Assembly (NCBI RefSeq): GCF_007679345.1
Contig: NZ_VEGH01000001.1
Coordinates: forward strand, 124,001 to 188,000
DNA length: 64,000 bases
Direction of reading: 5' to 3'
Origin: Cellulosimicrobium cellulans
GTDB lineage: Bacteria > Actinomycetota > Actinomycetes > Actinomycetales > Cellulomonadaceae
Of this stretch, positions 53,139 to 61,450 are shown piece after piece (position 1 is the stretch's first letter; every line of letters starts with the position of its first letter). The notes under the pieces were generated by a model. That model did no database searches and was not told the DNA's origin. It saw only the letters and a list, made by a program, of their open reading frames with translations. Made by a program: the position numbers and the translations under genes.

Positions 53139-53408
53139 ATGGGATTCTTCGCTTTCCTGCTGCTGGGTCTGATCGCGGGGGCTATCGCGAAGGCGATCCT
53201 GCCGGGGCGTCAGGCCGGTGGCTGGTTCGTGACGCTGCTCCTGGGAGTGGTCGGGGCGCTGCTGGGCGGCTGGCTGGGCAGCGTGCTGTTCAACCGTCCG
53301 CTCGAGGACTTCTTCTCGATCCAGACGTGGCTGCTCGCCATCGCCGGCTCGCTCGTCGTGCTGGTGATCTACGGCGCGCTGACCGGCCGCAAGGGCGCTC
53401 GCGCCTGA
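53139..53408 (+). CDS. GlsB/YeaQ/YmgE-family stress-response membrane protein
   Basis: 89 residues from the ATG at 53139 with GGAGG seven bases earlier. Three hydrophobic helices: GFFAFLLLGLIAGAIAKAILPG, then GGWFVTLLLGVVGALLGGWLGSVLF, and IQTWLLAIAGSLVVLVIYGALTG. The conserved GLIAGxIAK start and GxxGAxxGG core define the transglycosylase-associated (YeaQ/GlsB) family. Members are induced by general stress in many bacteria; the molecular role is not known. Three strong hairpins follow the gene. Confidence 0.94.
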   Translation: MGFFAFLLLGLIAGAIAKAILPGRQAGGWFVTLLLGVVGALLGGWLGSVLFNRPLEDFFSIQTWLLAIAGSLVVLVIYGALTGRKGARA

Positions 53409-53427
53409 CGCACGGCCGGCCGTGACC

Positions 53428-53561
53428 CGGTCCGGCGACGGTGGGACACCGTCGCCGGACCGTGCCGGGCACCGGCCCCGGGGCGGTGGGAGACCGTCCG
53501 GGGCGCCCGGCACGACGAGGGCCCGCACATCCGCACCAGGCGGCTGCGCGGGCCCTCGTCG
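53428..53561. terminator. Cluster of three strong hairpins between converging genes
   Basis: Hairpin 1 has perfect 16-base arms at 53428-53443 and 53447-53462 with a GGA loop. Hairpin 2 pairs GTGCCGGGC (53462-53470) with 53505-53513. Hairpin 3 pairs CGACGAGGGCCCGC (53513-53526) with 53548-53561. They fill the 171-base gap between two converging genes. No clear T-run is present, but the position suggests bidirectional termination. Confidence 0.75.
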
Positions 53562-53579
53562 TCTGCCCGGGGAGGGCCG

Positions 53580-53864
53580 TCAGCCCTGGGGCGCCAGGGT
53601 GAAGCCCGGGGCGCCGGTCGCCGAGGGGTCGGCGTCGAGCGTGAGGTCCGCGAGCGCCGTCGAGGTCTCCGGGGCGACGAACACGGTCGCGCCGTCCGAG
53701 TCGATGACGTCGTCCCCCGGCACGGCCTCCGGGACGAGCGCGAGCTCGAACGAGCCGAGCTGCTGCTGGGACTCGGCGATGCGCAGACCGCCCGAGTCGG
53801 GGAGCCCCGCGCGGGTGGTGAGGTCGCGGACGGCGGTGCTGGCGTTCTCGGTCAGGGTGAGCAC
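53580..53864 (-). CDS. HesB/IscA-like protein lacking the ligand cysteines
   Basis: 94 residues from the GTG at 53864 after GAGGAGCA. The fold pattern VLTLTENASTAVRDLTTRAGLPDSGGLRIAES and DVIDSDGATVFVAPETSTALADLTLDAD mimics A-type iron-sulfur carriers such as IscA. The three cysteines that bind the cluster are missing; in fact the protein has no Cys at all. So it cannot carry iron-sulfur clusters in the known way. Such degenerate relatives occur in actinobacteria and have no established function. Confidence 0.8.
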   Translation of the reverse strand: MLTLTENASTAVRDLTTRAGLPDSGGLRIAESQQQLGSFELALVPEAVPGDDVIDSDGATVFVAPETSTALADLTLDADPSATGAPGFTLAPQG

Positions 53865-54178
53865 GGGTGCTCCTCTCGTGGCCGGTGGCGGTCGCGGCAC
53901 CGGGGCGCCGCGACCATCGGACCCTTCCACCGTCGGCGGGTCCGCGGCCTGACGCAACCGCGCGTCCGCTGGGCAAGACCGCCGGCGTCCGCTGCGCGGA
54001 GTGCGGTGGACACCCGCGCGCGCATCCCCCACCCTCCTCCCCCCTGCGCCCCCGACCCGCTCCCTGCGCCCCGCGCAGGGACCGCCGAACGCGCGGAAGG
54101 TGCGGGGTTCGCGGGTCACGAACCCCGCACCTGGTGCGGTCTCGGCGAACGGCCGGGGGGGTGGACGTGGGGGTGAGG
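53865..54178. repeat. Intergenic region with a 29-bp imperfect inverted repeat
   Basis: Arms at 54083-54111 and 54119-54147 agree at 23 of 29 positions; the inner 13, GGTGCGGGGTTCG, are perfect around a seven-base loop. The same inner GCGGGGTTC and outer CCGAGA-CGCA blocks occur in the repeat near 21.9 kb. A second small hairpin, TCCCTGCGC-CCC-GCGCAGGGA, lies at 54061-54081. The rest (53865-54060) has nothing I can support beyond the GTG start region of the HesB-like gene. Confidence 0.7.
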
Positions 54179-56065
54179 TCAGCGCGGGGGGTCGAGGGGG
54201 GTGCTGCGGACGGAGCGGCGGGTGGGAGGCGCGGCAGCGCCGTCGGGCGCGTCGGAGGGGACCGCAGGCTGGACCTGGGTCTCGGCGGTCGTGTCCTGCT
54301 CCGCCGGCGTGGCCGAGGTCGGGGTCGCACCGAAGGCGGGGAGGATCATCGTCCCGGACTCCTCGGTCGGACCGGGCGTCGCCTCGCGACCCTCCCGGCG
54401 CTCCTCCGCCGGCGCCACGCCCGTCGTCGCACCGGTCGCCGCCACGTCGGTCGCCCCGGTCGCCGCCACGCCCGTGGCCCCGGTCGCCGGCGCGCCCGTG
54501 GTCCCGGTCGCCGCCACGTCGGTCGCACCGGTCGCCGCCACGCCCGTGGCCCCCGTGCCTGCCGCGCCCTCCGCCGCCGCGGCGCCCGCGCCGCGCTCGC
54601 CCGCCGGCGCGACCGGGACCGCGTCCACCTCGTCCGGCGCGCCGCCCGCGCCCGCCGCCGCGAGCGGCACCGCCGCGGTCCCCGGCGCGGGCACCACGCC
54701 GACCTTCCGCCCGCCCGACGACCGACCGGCGGTGCCCTCGGCGTCCTGGCGCGCCTCCGCCGCGTGCTCCTCGCGCTCGGCGATCACGTCCTCCCCCGGC
54801 CCCGCGAACGAGCCGGCGCGCTGCATCGCCTCGACGCTGCCGGTGAACAGCCGCGCGTCCAGCTGCCCGGTCTCGGGCGCCGGCTCCACGATCGCGTGCG
54901 CGCCGGTGCGCGGCCGGCGTGCCTGCGCCGCGGGTGCCTCGACGACCGGCAGCGGCGCGCCCTTCGTGGTCTCGATGCGGGTGCGCGGCAGACCCTGGGG
55001 CGCGCTGCGCTGCAGGTACGACACCAGGCCCTCGCGCAGGTAGCAGCGCAGGTCGAACAGGGTCGGCGCGTCGACGGCCGAGGCGAGCGCGCGCAGCCGG
55101 ACGACGCCGTTGACCGCGTCGGTGACCTGGAGGATGCCGACGCGGTGGTCCCACAGGTCGGTGTCCGCGAGCAGCCGGTTGAGCTCGGCCCGCAGCTCGT
55201 CCACCGGCACCTGCCAGTCGACGTCGATCTCCACCGTGCCGAGCAGCTCGGCGGCGCGGCGGGTCCAGTTCTCGAACGGGGTCTGCGTGAAGTAGGTCGA
55301 GGGCAGGATGAGCCGCCGGTCGTCCCAGATGTGCACGACGACGTAGGTGAGGGTGATCTCCTCGATCCGGCCCCACTGGTCCTCGACGATCACCACGTCG
55401 TCGACCCGGATGCCGTCGGTGAACGCGATCTGCAGCCCGGCGAACACGTTGGCCAGCGAGCTCTGCGCCGCGAGGCCGGCGACGACCGACAGCAGGCCCG
55501 CGGAGGCCAGCAGGCTCGCGCCGAACGCGGAGACGCCCGGGAAGGTCAGCAGCACCGCGGCCACACCGACGATGACCAGCACCGCGACGGTGATCCGCCG
55601 GAGCAGCTGGACCTGGGTGCGCACCCGGCGCGCGTGCCGGTTGTCCTTGACGTCGACCCGGTACCGGGACAGGGCGAGGTCCTCGACCACGAACGCCAGG
55701 GTGCCGACGAGCCAGGTCGCCGCGGCGATCACCGCGATGAGCAGGACGTGCCCGATCGCCCGCATCCAGGAGGTCTCCCAGTCGGCGTCCGGGACGGAGA
55801 TCGCGAGCGCCACCCACACCGCGATGACGATCAGCAGGGCCCGCAGCGGCCGCTTGGACCGCCGGGCGAGGTCGGCGGCGAGGACGGACTTCTTCGCGAC
55901 GGTCCGGACGACGGCCCCGATCAGGACCGCGACCAGGAGGGCCACGAGGACGCCGCCCGCGACCCAGAGCACCGGGACGAGCACGTCCCGGGCGGTGTCG
56001 ACTGCTTCCTCGGTCGTCGCGGCCTGCACGGCCGCCTGCGTTGCTGCACGGATCACGCGAGCCAT
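54179..56065 (-). CDS. MscS-family mechanosensitive channel with a long repeat-rich tail
   Basis: 628 residues from the ATG at 56065. Helices near residues 28-55, 75-95, 105-130 and 155-180 precede the pore helix SAFGASLLASAGLLSVVAGLAAQSSLANVFAGLQIAF, typical of MscS. The beta domain (DGIRVDDVVIVEDQWGRIEEITLTYVVVHIWDDRRLILPSTYF) and the alpha-beta vestibule follow to about residue 350. The last ~250 residues are low-complexity; near 500-550, units of ATGATxVA are repeated. The channel releases solutes during hypo-osmotic shock. The tail is an unusual addition. Confidence 0.92.
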   Translation of the reverse strand: MARVIRAATQAAVQAATTEEAVDTARDVLVPVLWVAGGVLVALLVAVLIGAVVRTVAKKSVLAADLARRSKRPLRALLIVIAVWVALAISVPDADWETSWMRAIGHVLLIAVIAAATWLVGTLAFVVEDLALSRYRVDVKDNRHARRVRTQVQLLRRITVAVLVIVGVAAVLLTFPGVSAFGASLLASAGLLSVVAGLAAQSSLANVFAGLQIAFTDGIRVDDVVIVEDQWGRIEEITLTYVVVHIWDDRRLILPSTYFTQTPFENWTRRAAELLGTVEIDVDWQVPVDELRAELNRLLADTDLWDHRVGILQVTDAVNGVVRLRALASAVDAPTLFDLRCYLREGLVSYLQRSAPQGLPRTRIETTKGAPLPVVEAPAAQARRPRTGAHAIVEPAPETGQLDARLFTGSVEAMQRAGSFAGPGEDVIAEREEHAAEARQDAEGTAGRSSGGRKVGVVPAPGTAAVPLAAAGAGGAPDEVDAVPVAPAGERGAGAAAAEGAAGTGATGVAATGATDVAATGTTGAPATGATGVAATGATDVAATGATTGVAPAEERREGREATPGPTEESGTMILPAFGATPTSATPAEQDTTAETQVQPAVPSDAPDGAAAPPTRRSVRSTPLDPPR

Positions 56066-56235
56066 CGAACACGCCCGTCCGGCGCGTCACCACCCGGGGC
56101 CGGGTGCTCCGCCGAGCCTGCGCACGACCTGCACACCGCCGTGCGACGACCGGGTGCCGGACGCTCGGGTCGCACACCGCGTCGTCGCACGTCAGCATGG
56201 GCGGGGACGACCCGACGCCCTCCGGAGGACGCCCC

Positions 56236-57249
56236 GTGCCGACCAGCCGCAACCCGCGCGTGTGCGTGCTCGCCCCCACCCCGATCCTCACCGTGACGCT
56301 GGAGACGGGCTCCGACGACACGTCCCCCGAGCTGCACGTGCACTCGGGCGGCCAGGGCCTGTGGGTGGCGCGCATGGCGTACTCCCTGGGCGCGGACGTG
56401 GTGGTGTGCGGGCCGTTCGGCGGGGAGACGGGCACCGTGCTGGGCCACCTCGCGGAGACCGAGAACCTGCGGGTTCGCCGGGTGTCCTACGCCGGCGGCA
56501 ACGGGGCGTACCTGCACGACCGGCGGAACGGCGAGCGCGACGAGCTGGCCTTCATGCCGCCCGCGCGGCTGGACCGGCACGAGATCGACGACCTGTACGG
56601 CACCGTGCTCGTCGAGGCGCTGGACGCGGACGTGTGCGTGATCACCGGCGCGTACCCCTCGCCGCTGCTGCCGCCGTCGTTCTTCGGGCGGTTGATCGGC
56701 GACCTCCGGGCGGCGGGGGTCAAGACCGTCGCCGACCTGTCCGGGCGGGCGGCGGTCGAGGCCGCGAAGGCCGGCGTGGACGTGCTCAAGATGTCGCACG
56801 AGGAGCTCGTGGAGGCCGGGCTGGCCGAGGACGACTCGGTGGGCTCGCTGCGCGAGGGCGCGCGCCGGCTGCTGCGCGAGGACCCGGGCCTGCCGGAGGG
56901 GCACGGCGACGAGTTCCCCGACGACCCGATCGACGTCGACGCCGAGGCGCCCGGCCAGGTCGGCGCCATGATGGTGTCGCGGGCGGCCGAGCCCGCCCTG
57001 CTCGTGACGGCGTCGGGCGTCTCCGAGGTGGTCGCCCCGTCCGTGACCACCGTCGACCACCGCGGCGCCGGGGACTCGATGACCGCGGGCATGGCCGTCG
57101 GCGTCGGGCGTGGGCTGCGGCTCACGGAGGCCGCGCGCCTCGGTGCGGCGGCCGGCGCCCTGAACGTCACGCGCCGCGGGCTGGGCACCGGGCACCGGGA
57201 GCAGATCGAGCGGTTCGCCGAGCAGATCGTGGTGCGGGAGGTCGGCTGA
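56236..57249 (+). CDS. PfkB-family carbohydrate kinase (1-phosphofructokinase-like)
   Basis: 337 residues. The GTG at 56236 is chosen because GGAGGAC lies seven bases upstream; an ATG at 56197 is possible. The ribokinase fold is shown by HVHSGGQGLWVARMAYSLGADVVVCGPFGGETG (glycine-rich substrate site) and DHRGAGDSMTAGMAVGVG, where GAGD holds the catalytic Asp near 278. FMPPARLDRHEIDDLY and VADLSGRAAVEAAKAGVDVLKMSHEEL are like 1-phosphofructokinase and tagatose-6-phosphate kinase. An acidic insertion (~225-245) is extra. The substrate is not certain. surE follows in the same direction. Confidence 0.88.
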   Translation: MPTSRNPRVCVLAPTPILTVTLETGSDDTSPELHVHSGGQGLWVARMAYSLGADVVVCGPFGGETGTVLGHLAETENLRVRRVSYAGGNGAYLHDRRNGERDELAFMPPARLDRHEIDDLYGTVLVEALDADVCVITGAYPSPLLPPSFFGRLIGDLRAAGVKTVADLSGRAAVEAAKAGVDVLKMSHEELVEAGLAEDDSVGSLREGARRLLREDPGLPEGHGDEFPDDPIDVDAEAPGQVGAMMVSRAAEPALLVTASGVSEVVAPSVTTVDHRGAGDSMTAGMAVGVGRGLRLTEAARLGAAAGALNVTRRGLGTGHREQIERFAEQIVVREVG

Positions 57250-57319
57250 CGGCCGGCCCGGACGACCGACGACGGACGACGGACGACCCCGGCACGCGCC
57301 GGAGGAAGGGGGAGCCGCG

Positions 57320-58102
57320 ATGCGGGTCCTGGTGACGAACGACGACGGGATCGAGTCCGAGGGGCTGGCGGTGCTGGTCCGTGCGGCGCTCGACGCGGGC
57401 GCGGACGAGGTGGTGGTCGCGGCGCCCGCGCGGGACTCCTCCGGCGCCAGCGCGTCCCTGCTCGGCGCCGAGCAGGACGGCCGGCTGGTGGTCGACCGCC
57501 GGGACGCGCCGGGGCTGCCCGCGGGGGTCGACTCGTTCGCCGTGCGGGCGGCGCCGGGGCTGATCGCGTTCGTCGCGGCGCACGGCGGGTTCGGCCCGAA
57601 GCCGGACCTGGTGCTGTCCGGGGTGAACCGGGGGGCCAACACCGGGCACGCCGTGCTGCACTCCGGGACCGTGGGCGCGGCGCTGTCGGCGGCCACCCAC
57701 GGCATCCGCGGGCTGGCGGTGTCGCTCGCGGACGCCCGGCCGCAGCACTGGGCGACGGCGGAGGCCTACACGACGCACGTGCTCGGCTGGATGCTCGACC
57801 GGCCGCAGCTGCCGGACCGGGTCGTGAACCTCAACGTGCCGGACCGGCCGCTGGCCGAGGTGCGCGGGTTGCGCCGGGCCCCGCTCGCGGCGTTCGGCGC
57901 GGTGCAGGCGCGGGTGCACGAGGTCGAGCACGGGAACCTGATGCTCACGTACTCCGAGCACCAGGTGTCCCAGGAGCCCGACACCGACGCCGGTCTGCTG
58001 CTGCGCGGCTGGGCGACCGTGACGCTGCTGCACGCTCCCGCCTTCGAGGCCGACGCCGCGCTGCCCGAGCGGCACGCCCCGCTGGGAGCGGCCGAGGGCT
58101 GA
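57320..58102 (+). CDS. surE: 5'/3'-nucleotidase SurE
   Basis: 260 residues from the ATG at 57320 with GGAGGAAGGGGGAG upstream. The N-terminal MRVLVTNDDGIESEG has the metal-binding Asn-Asp-Asp at 7-9. APARDSSGASASL and SGVNRGANTGHAVLHSGTVGAALSA carry the remaining active-site residues. SurE removes phosphate from nucleoside 5'- and 3'-monophosphates and short polyphosphates, and helps survival in stationary phase. It lies 70 bases after the PfkB-type gene, which suggests co-transcription. Confidence 0.96.
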   Translation: MRVLVTNDDGIESEGLAVLVRAALDAGADEVVVAAPARDSSGASASLLGAEQDGRLVVDRRDAPGLPAGVDSFAVRAAPGLIAFVAAHGGFGPKPDLVLSGVNRGANTGHAVLHSGTVGAALSAATHGIRGLAVSLADARPQHWATAEAYTTHVLGWMLDRPQLPDRVVNLNVPDRPLAEVRGLRRAPLAAFGAVQARVHEVEHGNLMLTYSEHQVSQEPDTDAGLLLRGWATVTLLHAPAFEADAALPERHAPLGAAEG

Positions 58103-58108
58103 CCCGGC

Positions 58109-58981
58109 TCAGGTCGTCAGCGCGATGGCGATCAGCAGCATCGTCACCAGGAACCCGACGACCAGGTTCAGCCAGAGGAACGTCCGCCACCCGGCGTTCG
58201 CCCGCTCGCAGTCCTCGTCGCGGACGGACCAGAACCGCGCGGTGCTGGCCGCGTAGACCAGCGGCAGCACCGCCGCGAGCCACCCGGGCCACGGCAGCAC
58301 CAGCAGCACGGCGGCGGCCAGCACGTAGGCGACCGTCGCGAGCACCACCGTCGCGTGCGCGCCGAGCACGGTCGCGACGGAGCCGATCCCGCCCTCGCGG
58401 TCCGCCCGGACGTCCTGCACCGCGCCGAACGCGTGCGACGCCATCCCCCACAGCACGAACGCCACCAGCACCGGCCACACCGACCGCGACCCCAGGTCCG
58501 CACCGACCAGCACCAGGGCGTAGAGCAGCGGGCCGACGAAGTGCATCGCGGACGTCGCCGAGTCGAGGACCGGGCGCTCCTTGAACCGCAGCACCGGGGC
58601 CGAGTACGCGACGACCAGGAACACGACCAGCAGCAGCGTCAGCCCGGCCGCGAGAGAGCCGACCGCCAGCAGGTAGACGAGGAACGGCAGCACCGACAGC
58701 GCGCTCGCCCACAGGATCCGCCGGTGCACGACCCGCGCCACCGCCGGGTCGGCGAGCGCCCCCTCGATGCCGCCCTTGCGGGGGTTCTGCAGGTCGGAGG
58801 CGTAGTCGAACACGTCGTTCACGCCGTACATCAGCAGGTTGTACGGGATCAGGAAGAACAGCGTCCCGATCACGAACGTCAGGTCGACCCGGCCCTCCGT
58901 CGCCAGCAGGTAGCCGGCGGCGAACGGGTAGGCGGTGTTGATCCACGAGAACGGCCGCGAGGCCGCGAGCACCTGCCTCAC
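58109..58981 (-). CDS. crtEb: Lycopene elongase / UbiA-type prenyltransferase
   Basis: 290 residues from the GTG at 58981, overlapping the previous stop by four bases. Eight or so membrane helices. UbiA motifs are YGVNDVFDYASDLQNPRKGG (first Asp-rich) and GAVQDVRADREGGIGS (second). The sequence ASRPFSWINTAYPFAAGYLL at the start is like the CrtEb of Corynebacterium. It should add C5 units to both ends of lycopene, giving the C50 flavuxanthin or nonaflavuxanthin. It is the last gene of the crt operon. Confidence 0.93.
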   Translation of the reverse strand: MRQVLAASRPFSWINTAYPFAAGYLLATEGRVDLTFVIGTLFFLIPYNLLMYGVNDVFDYASDLQNPRKGGIEGALADPAVARVVHRRILWASALSVLPFLVYLLAVGSLAAGLTLLLVVFLVVAYSAPVLRFKERPVLDSATSAMHFVGPLLYALVLVGADLGSRSVWPVLVAFVLWGMASHAFGAVQDVRADREGGIGSVATVLGAHATVVLATVAYVLAAAVLLVLPWPGWLAAVLPLVYAASTARFWSVRDEDCERANAGWRTFLWLNLVVGFLVTMLLIAIALTT

Positions 58982-59316
58982 GCGCCGCCCTCCGGGACAC
59001 CCGCGGCCGGGGCGGTCGAGGCCCGCGCCGCGGACCGCCGCTCGAGCACGGTCCACAGCACCGGCATCGCCAGCGCGGCGACGACGGCGTAGAAGAAGTC
59101 CTCCAGCGGAGCCCCCCAGAGGTAGACGCCGAGGATCTTGTCCTCGTCGAAGACGTACAGGTCGGCGGCGATCATCAGGGTGTCGAACACCATGGTGAGC
59201 ACGCAGAGCACCAGCGCCCCGCCGACGACCGGGCCGGGTCGCATCCGGCGCAGCACGCGCCAGGACGCGGCGACGACCGCCGCCAGCACGAGGACGTTGA
59301 GCACGATGTTGGTCAC
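58978..59316 (-). CDS. crtYf: Lycopene/C50 cyclase subunit (CrtYf-like)
   Basis: 112 residues from the GTG at 59316, overlapping the CrtYe-like stop by four bases. Three membrane helices; the motif DTLMIAADLYVFDEDKILGVYLWGAPLEDFFYAVVAAL is typical of the second heterodimer half (P-L-E-D-F-F). With CrtYe it forms a membrane cyclase that closes the ends of the C50 chain into epsilon (or, in CrtYg/Yh, gamma) rings. The ring type cannot be told from the sequence alone. Confidence 0.9.
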   Translation of the reverse strand: MTNIVLNVLVLAAVVAASWRVLRRMRPGPVVGGALVLCVLTMVFDTLMIAADLYVFDEDKILGVYLWGAPLEDFFYAVVAALAMPVLWTVLERRSAARASTAPAAGVPEGGA

Positions 59317-59669
59317 CGGGCCGCCTCCCCCGCCGGGCCCGCGCCGCGCGTGCGCCGCGCCGCCAGCGCCCGGTCGATCCCGCGCCACGCGAGCAGCGCG
59401 TTGTAGCAGAGCAGCGTGAGGAACACCGCCTCCTCGACCGGGAGGTCGGGCGCCAGCAGCAGGCCGGTCATGTGCGGGCTCTCGCCGCGGGCGAAGATGC
59501 CGAGCAGCAGGCCGGCGACGTCCCAGAGCAGGAAGCCGACGACGCCGGTCCCGACGCACAGCGCGGCCCGGCGCGGGGCGTCCCAGAACGCCAGGCGCCA
59601 CCGGCGGTCGACCAGGGCGAGGCCGCCCAGCGCGAGCAGGAGCGCGCCGAGGTAGGCGAACCGGATCAC
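59313..59669 (-). CDS. crtYe: Lycopene/C50 cyclase subunit (CrtYe-like)
   Basis: 118 residues from the GTG at 59669, overlapping the crtI stop by four bases. Three hydrophobic helices. Signature blocks are LALVDRRWRLAFWDAPRRAAL and GLLLAPDLPVEEAVFLTLLCYNALLAW (P-V-E-E). It is the first half of the heterodimeric carotenoid cyclase; the partner lies directly downstream. Both halves resemble the fused lycopene cyclase of fungi and archaea. Confidence 0.9.
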   Translation of the reverse strand: MIRFAYLGALLLALGGLALVDRRWRLAFWDAPRRAALCVGTGVVGFLLWDVAGLLLGIFARGESPHMTGLLLAPDLPVEEAVFLTLLCYNALLAWRGIDRALAARRTRGAGPAGEAAR

Positions 59670-61450
59670 CGCGCCCCCGCCGGCAGGGCGTCGCCGTCGG
59701 GCAGGGGGCCCGCGGGACCGGCGGCGTCGGGCGCGTCCGCCGTCGGGCGCGACGGACGCGCGGTGCTGCCGCGGCCGTCGGCACCCGTCCCGCCGTGCTC
59801 GGTCCACGCCCCGCGCCGCCGCGCCGCGTCGAGGTACCCGCGGCGCAGCGGCGCCGGCAGCGGGCTCGGCGAGGTCTCGCCCAGCAGCCGCTTGGCGACG
59901 AGCTCGGCGCTGATCAGGCACATCGGCAGGCCCACGCCCGGCACGGTCCCGCCGCCCACGTGCAGCAGGTTCGGCACCCGCGGCGACCGGTCCCCGGGCC
60001 GGAACATCGCACTCTGCCGCAGCGTGTGCTCCATGCCGAGCGCGGTGCCGCGCCAGGCGGAGAAGTCGCGCGCGAAGTCGGCCGGCCCGACGACCCTCCG
60101 GGTGACGACCCGGGCGCGCAGGTCCGGCACGCCCGCCCAGCGCCCGACCTGGTCGAGGTACCGGTCCGCGTACGAGTCGAGCTCCGCGGCGCCCGCCGGC
60201 CCGGCCCCGATGGACGCGTCCGCGGGGAAGGGGACGAGCACGAACAGGTTCTCGTGACCCGCCGGCGCCGCCGACGGGTCGGTGGCCGTGGTGCGCGAGA
60301 CGTACAGCGAGGCGGGGTCGGGCACGCGGAGGTCCTCCGGGCGCGACGAGCGCCCGGCGCCGAGGATCGCGTCGAAGTTGCCCGGCCAGTCGCGGGTGAA
60401 GAACAGCGAGTGGTGCGCCAGCTCCGGCAGCTCGCCGCGGACGCCGGCCATGACGAGGAGCGCCGAGATGCCCGGACCCCGGTCCTCCCACCAGGCCTCG
60501 GGCAGCGTGCGGTGCTCCGGCGCCAGCAGCGCGGTCTCGGTGTGGAACAGGTCGGCGCCGGACACGACGACGTCCGCGGGGACGACCTCGCCGGACGCGA
60601 GCCGCACCCCCCGCGCCACGCCCGTGCGCCGCGGGTGCCGGACCGAGCGCGCCGCGTCGTCCACCTCGACGGCGACCACGTCCGCGCCCGTCCGGATCGT
60701 CACCCCCTGGGCCAGGGCCAGCCGCTCGATCGCCTCGATGATCGTGTACATGCCGCCCCGCGGGTACCGGACGCCGTCGACCAGGTCGAGGTGGCTCATC
60801 AGCGAGTAGAGCGCGGGCACCCGGTACGGCGACGAGCCGAGGAACACCGCGTGGTAGCCGAGCACCTGGCGCAGCACCGGGTGGTCGGTGGTGGCCGCGA
60901 CCTTGTCGGCCAGCGACCGGGTCAGCAGCGACGCCAGCGTCCCGGAGCGGCGTGCGACGTCGCCGGTGATCGCGCGGTCCGGCCGCTCGAACGTCGTATA
61001 GAGGAAGTGGTCCAGCGCCGTGCGGTACGCGTCCGTCGACTCCGCCGTGTACCGGCGGAACGCCTCGCCCGCGCCGGGCTCCATGGCCTCGAAGGTCGCC
61101 CAGTTCACCTCGGGGTCGCCGACGACGTCGAACGGCTCGGACGCCGCGCCCGGGCCGGCCGCCGCGTCGGGCTCGGGGAACAGCCGGTAGGCCGGGTCCA
61201 GCCGCACGAGGTCGACGTGGTCCTCGACCCGCTCGCCGAGCAGCGCGAAGAAGTGGTCGAACACCTCGGGCATGAAGTACCAGGACGGCCCCGTGTCGAA
61301 CCGGAACCCGTCCTGCTCCCAGGTGCCGGTGCGGCCGCCCACGCGGTCGTGCCGCTCCAGCAGCGTGACGTCCGCGCCGCCCCGCGCGAGCAGGGCCGCG
61401 GTCGCGAGGCCGCCGATCCCGCCGCCGACCACGACCACCCGACCCGTCAC
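59666..61450 (-). CDS. crtI: Phytoene desaturase
   Basis: 594 residues from the GTG at 61450, overlapping the crtB stop by four bases. The FAD motif is VVVVGGGIGGLATAALLARGG at residues 5-25, followed by VGGRTGTWEQDGFRFDTGPSWYFMPEVFDHFF. The C-terminal NLLHVGGGTVPGVGLPMCLISAELVAKRL is the family's FAD-closing motif. It converts phytoene to lycopene. The final ~70 residues after the desaturase domain are Arg/Ala/Pro-rich and probably disordered, longer than usual. Confidence 0.96.
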   Translation of the reverse strand: MTGRVVVVGGGIGGLATAALLARGGADVTLLERHDRVGGRTGTWEQDGFRFDTGPSWYFMPEVFDHFFALLGERVEDHVDLVRLDPAYRLFPEPDAAAGPGAASEPFDVVGDPEVNWATFEAMEPGAGEAFRRYTAESTDAYRTALDHFLYTTFERPDRAITGDVARRSGTLASLLTRSLADKVAATTDHPVLRQVLGYHAVFLGSSPYRVPALYSLMSHLDLVDGVRYPRGGMYTIIEAIERLALAQGVTIRTGADVVAVEVDDAARSVRHPRRTGVARGVRLASGEVVPADVVVSGADLFHTETALLAPEHRTLPEAWWEDRGPGISALLVMAGVRGELPELAHHSLFFTRDWPGNFDAILGAGRSSRPEDLRVPDPASLYVSRTTATDPSAAPAGHENLFVLVPFPADASIGAGPAGAAELDSYADRYLDQVGRWAGVPDLRARVVTRRVVGPADFARDFSAWRGTALGMEHTLRQSAMFRPGDRSPRVPNLLHVGGGTVPGVGLPMCLISAELVAKRLLGETSPSPLPAPLRRGYLDAARRRGAWTEHGGTGADGRGSTARPSRPTADAPDAAGPAGPLPDGDALPAGAR

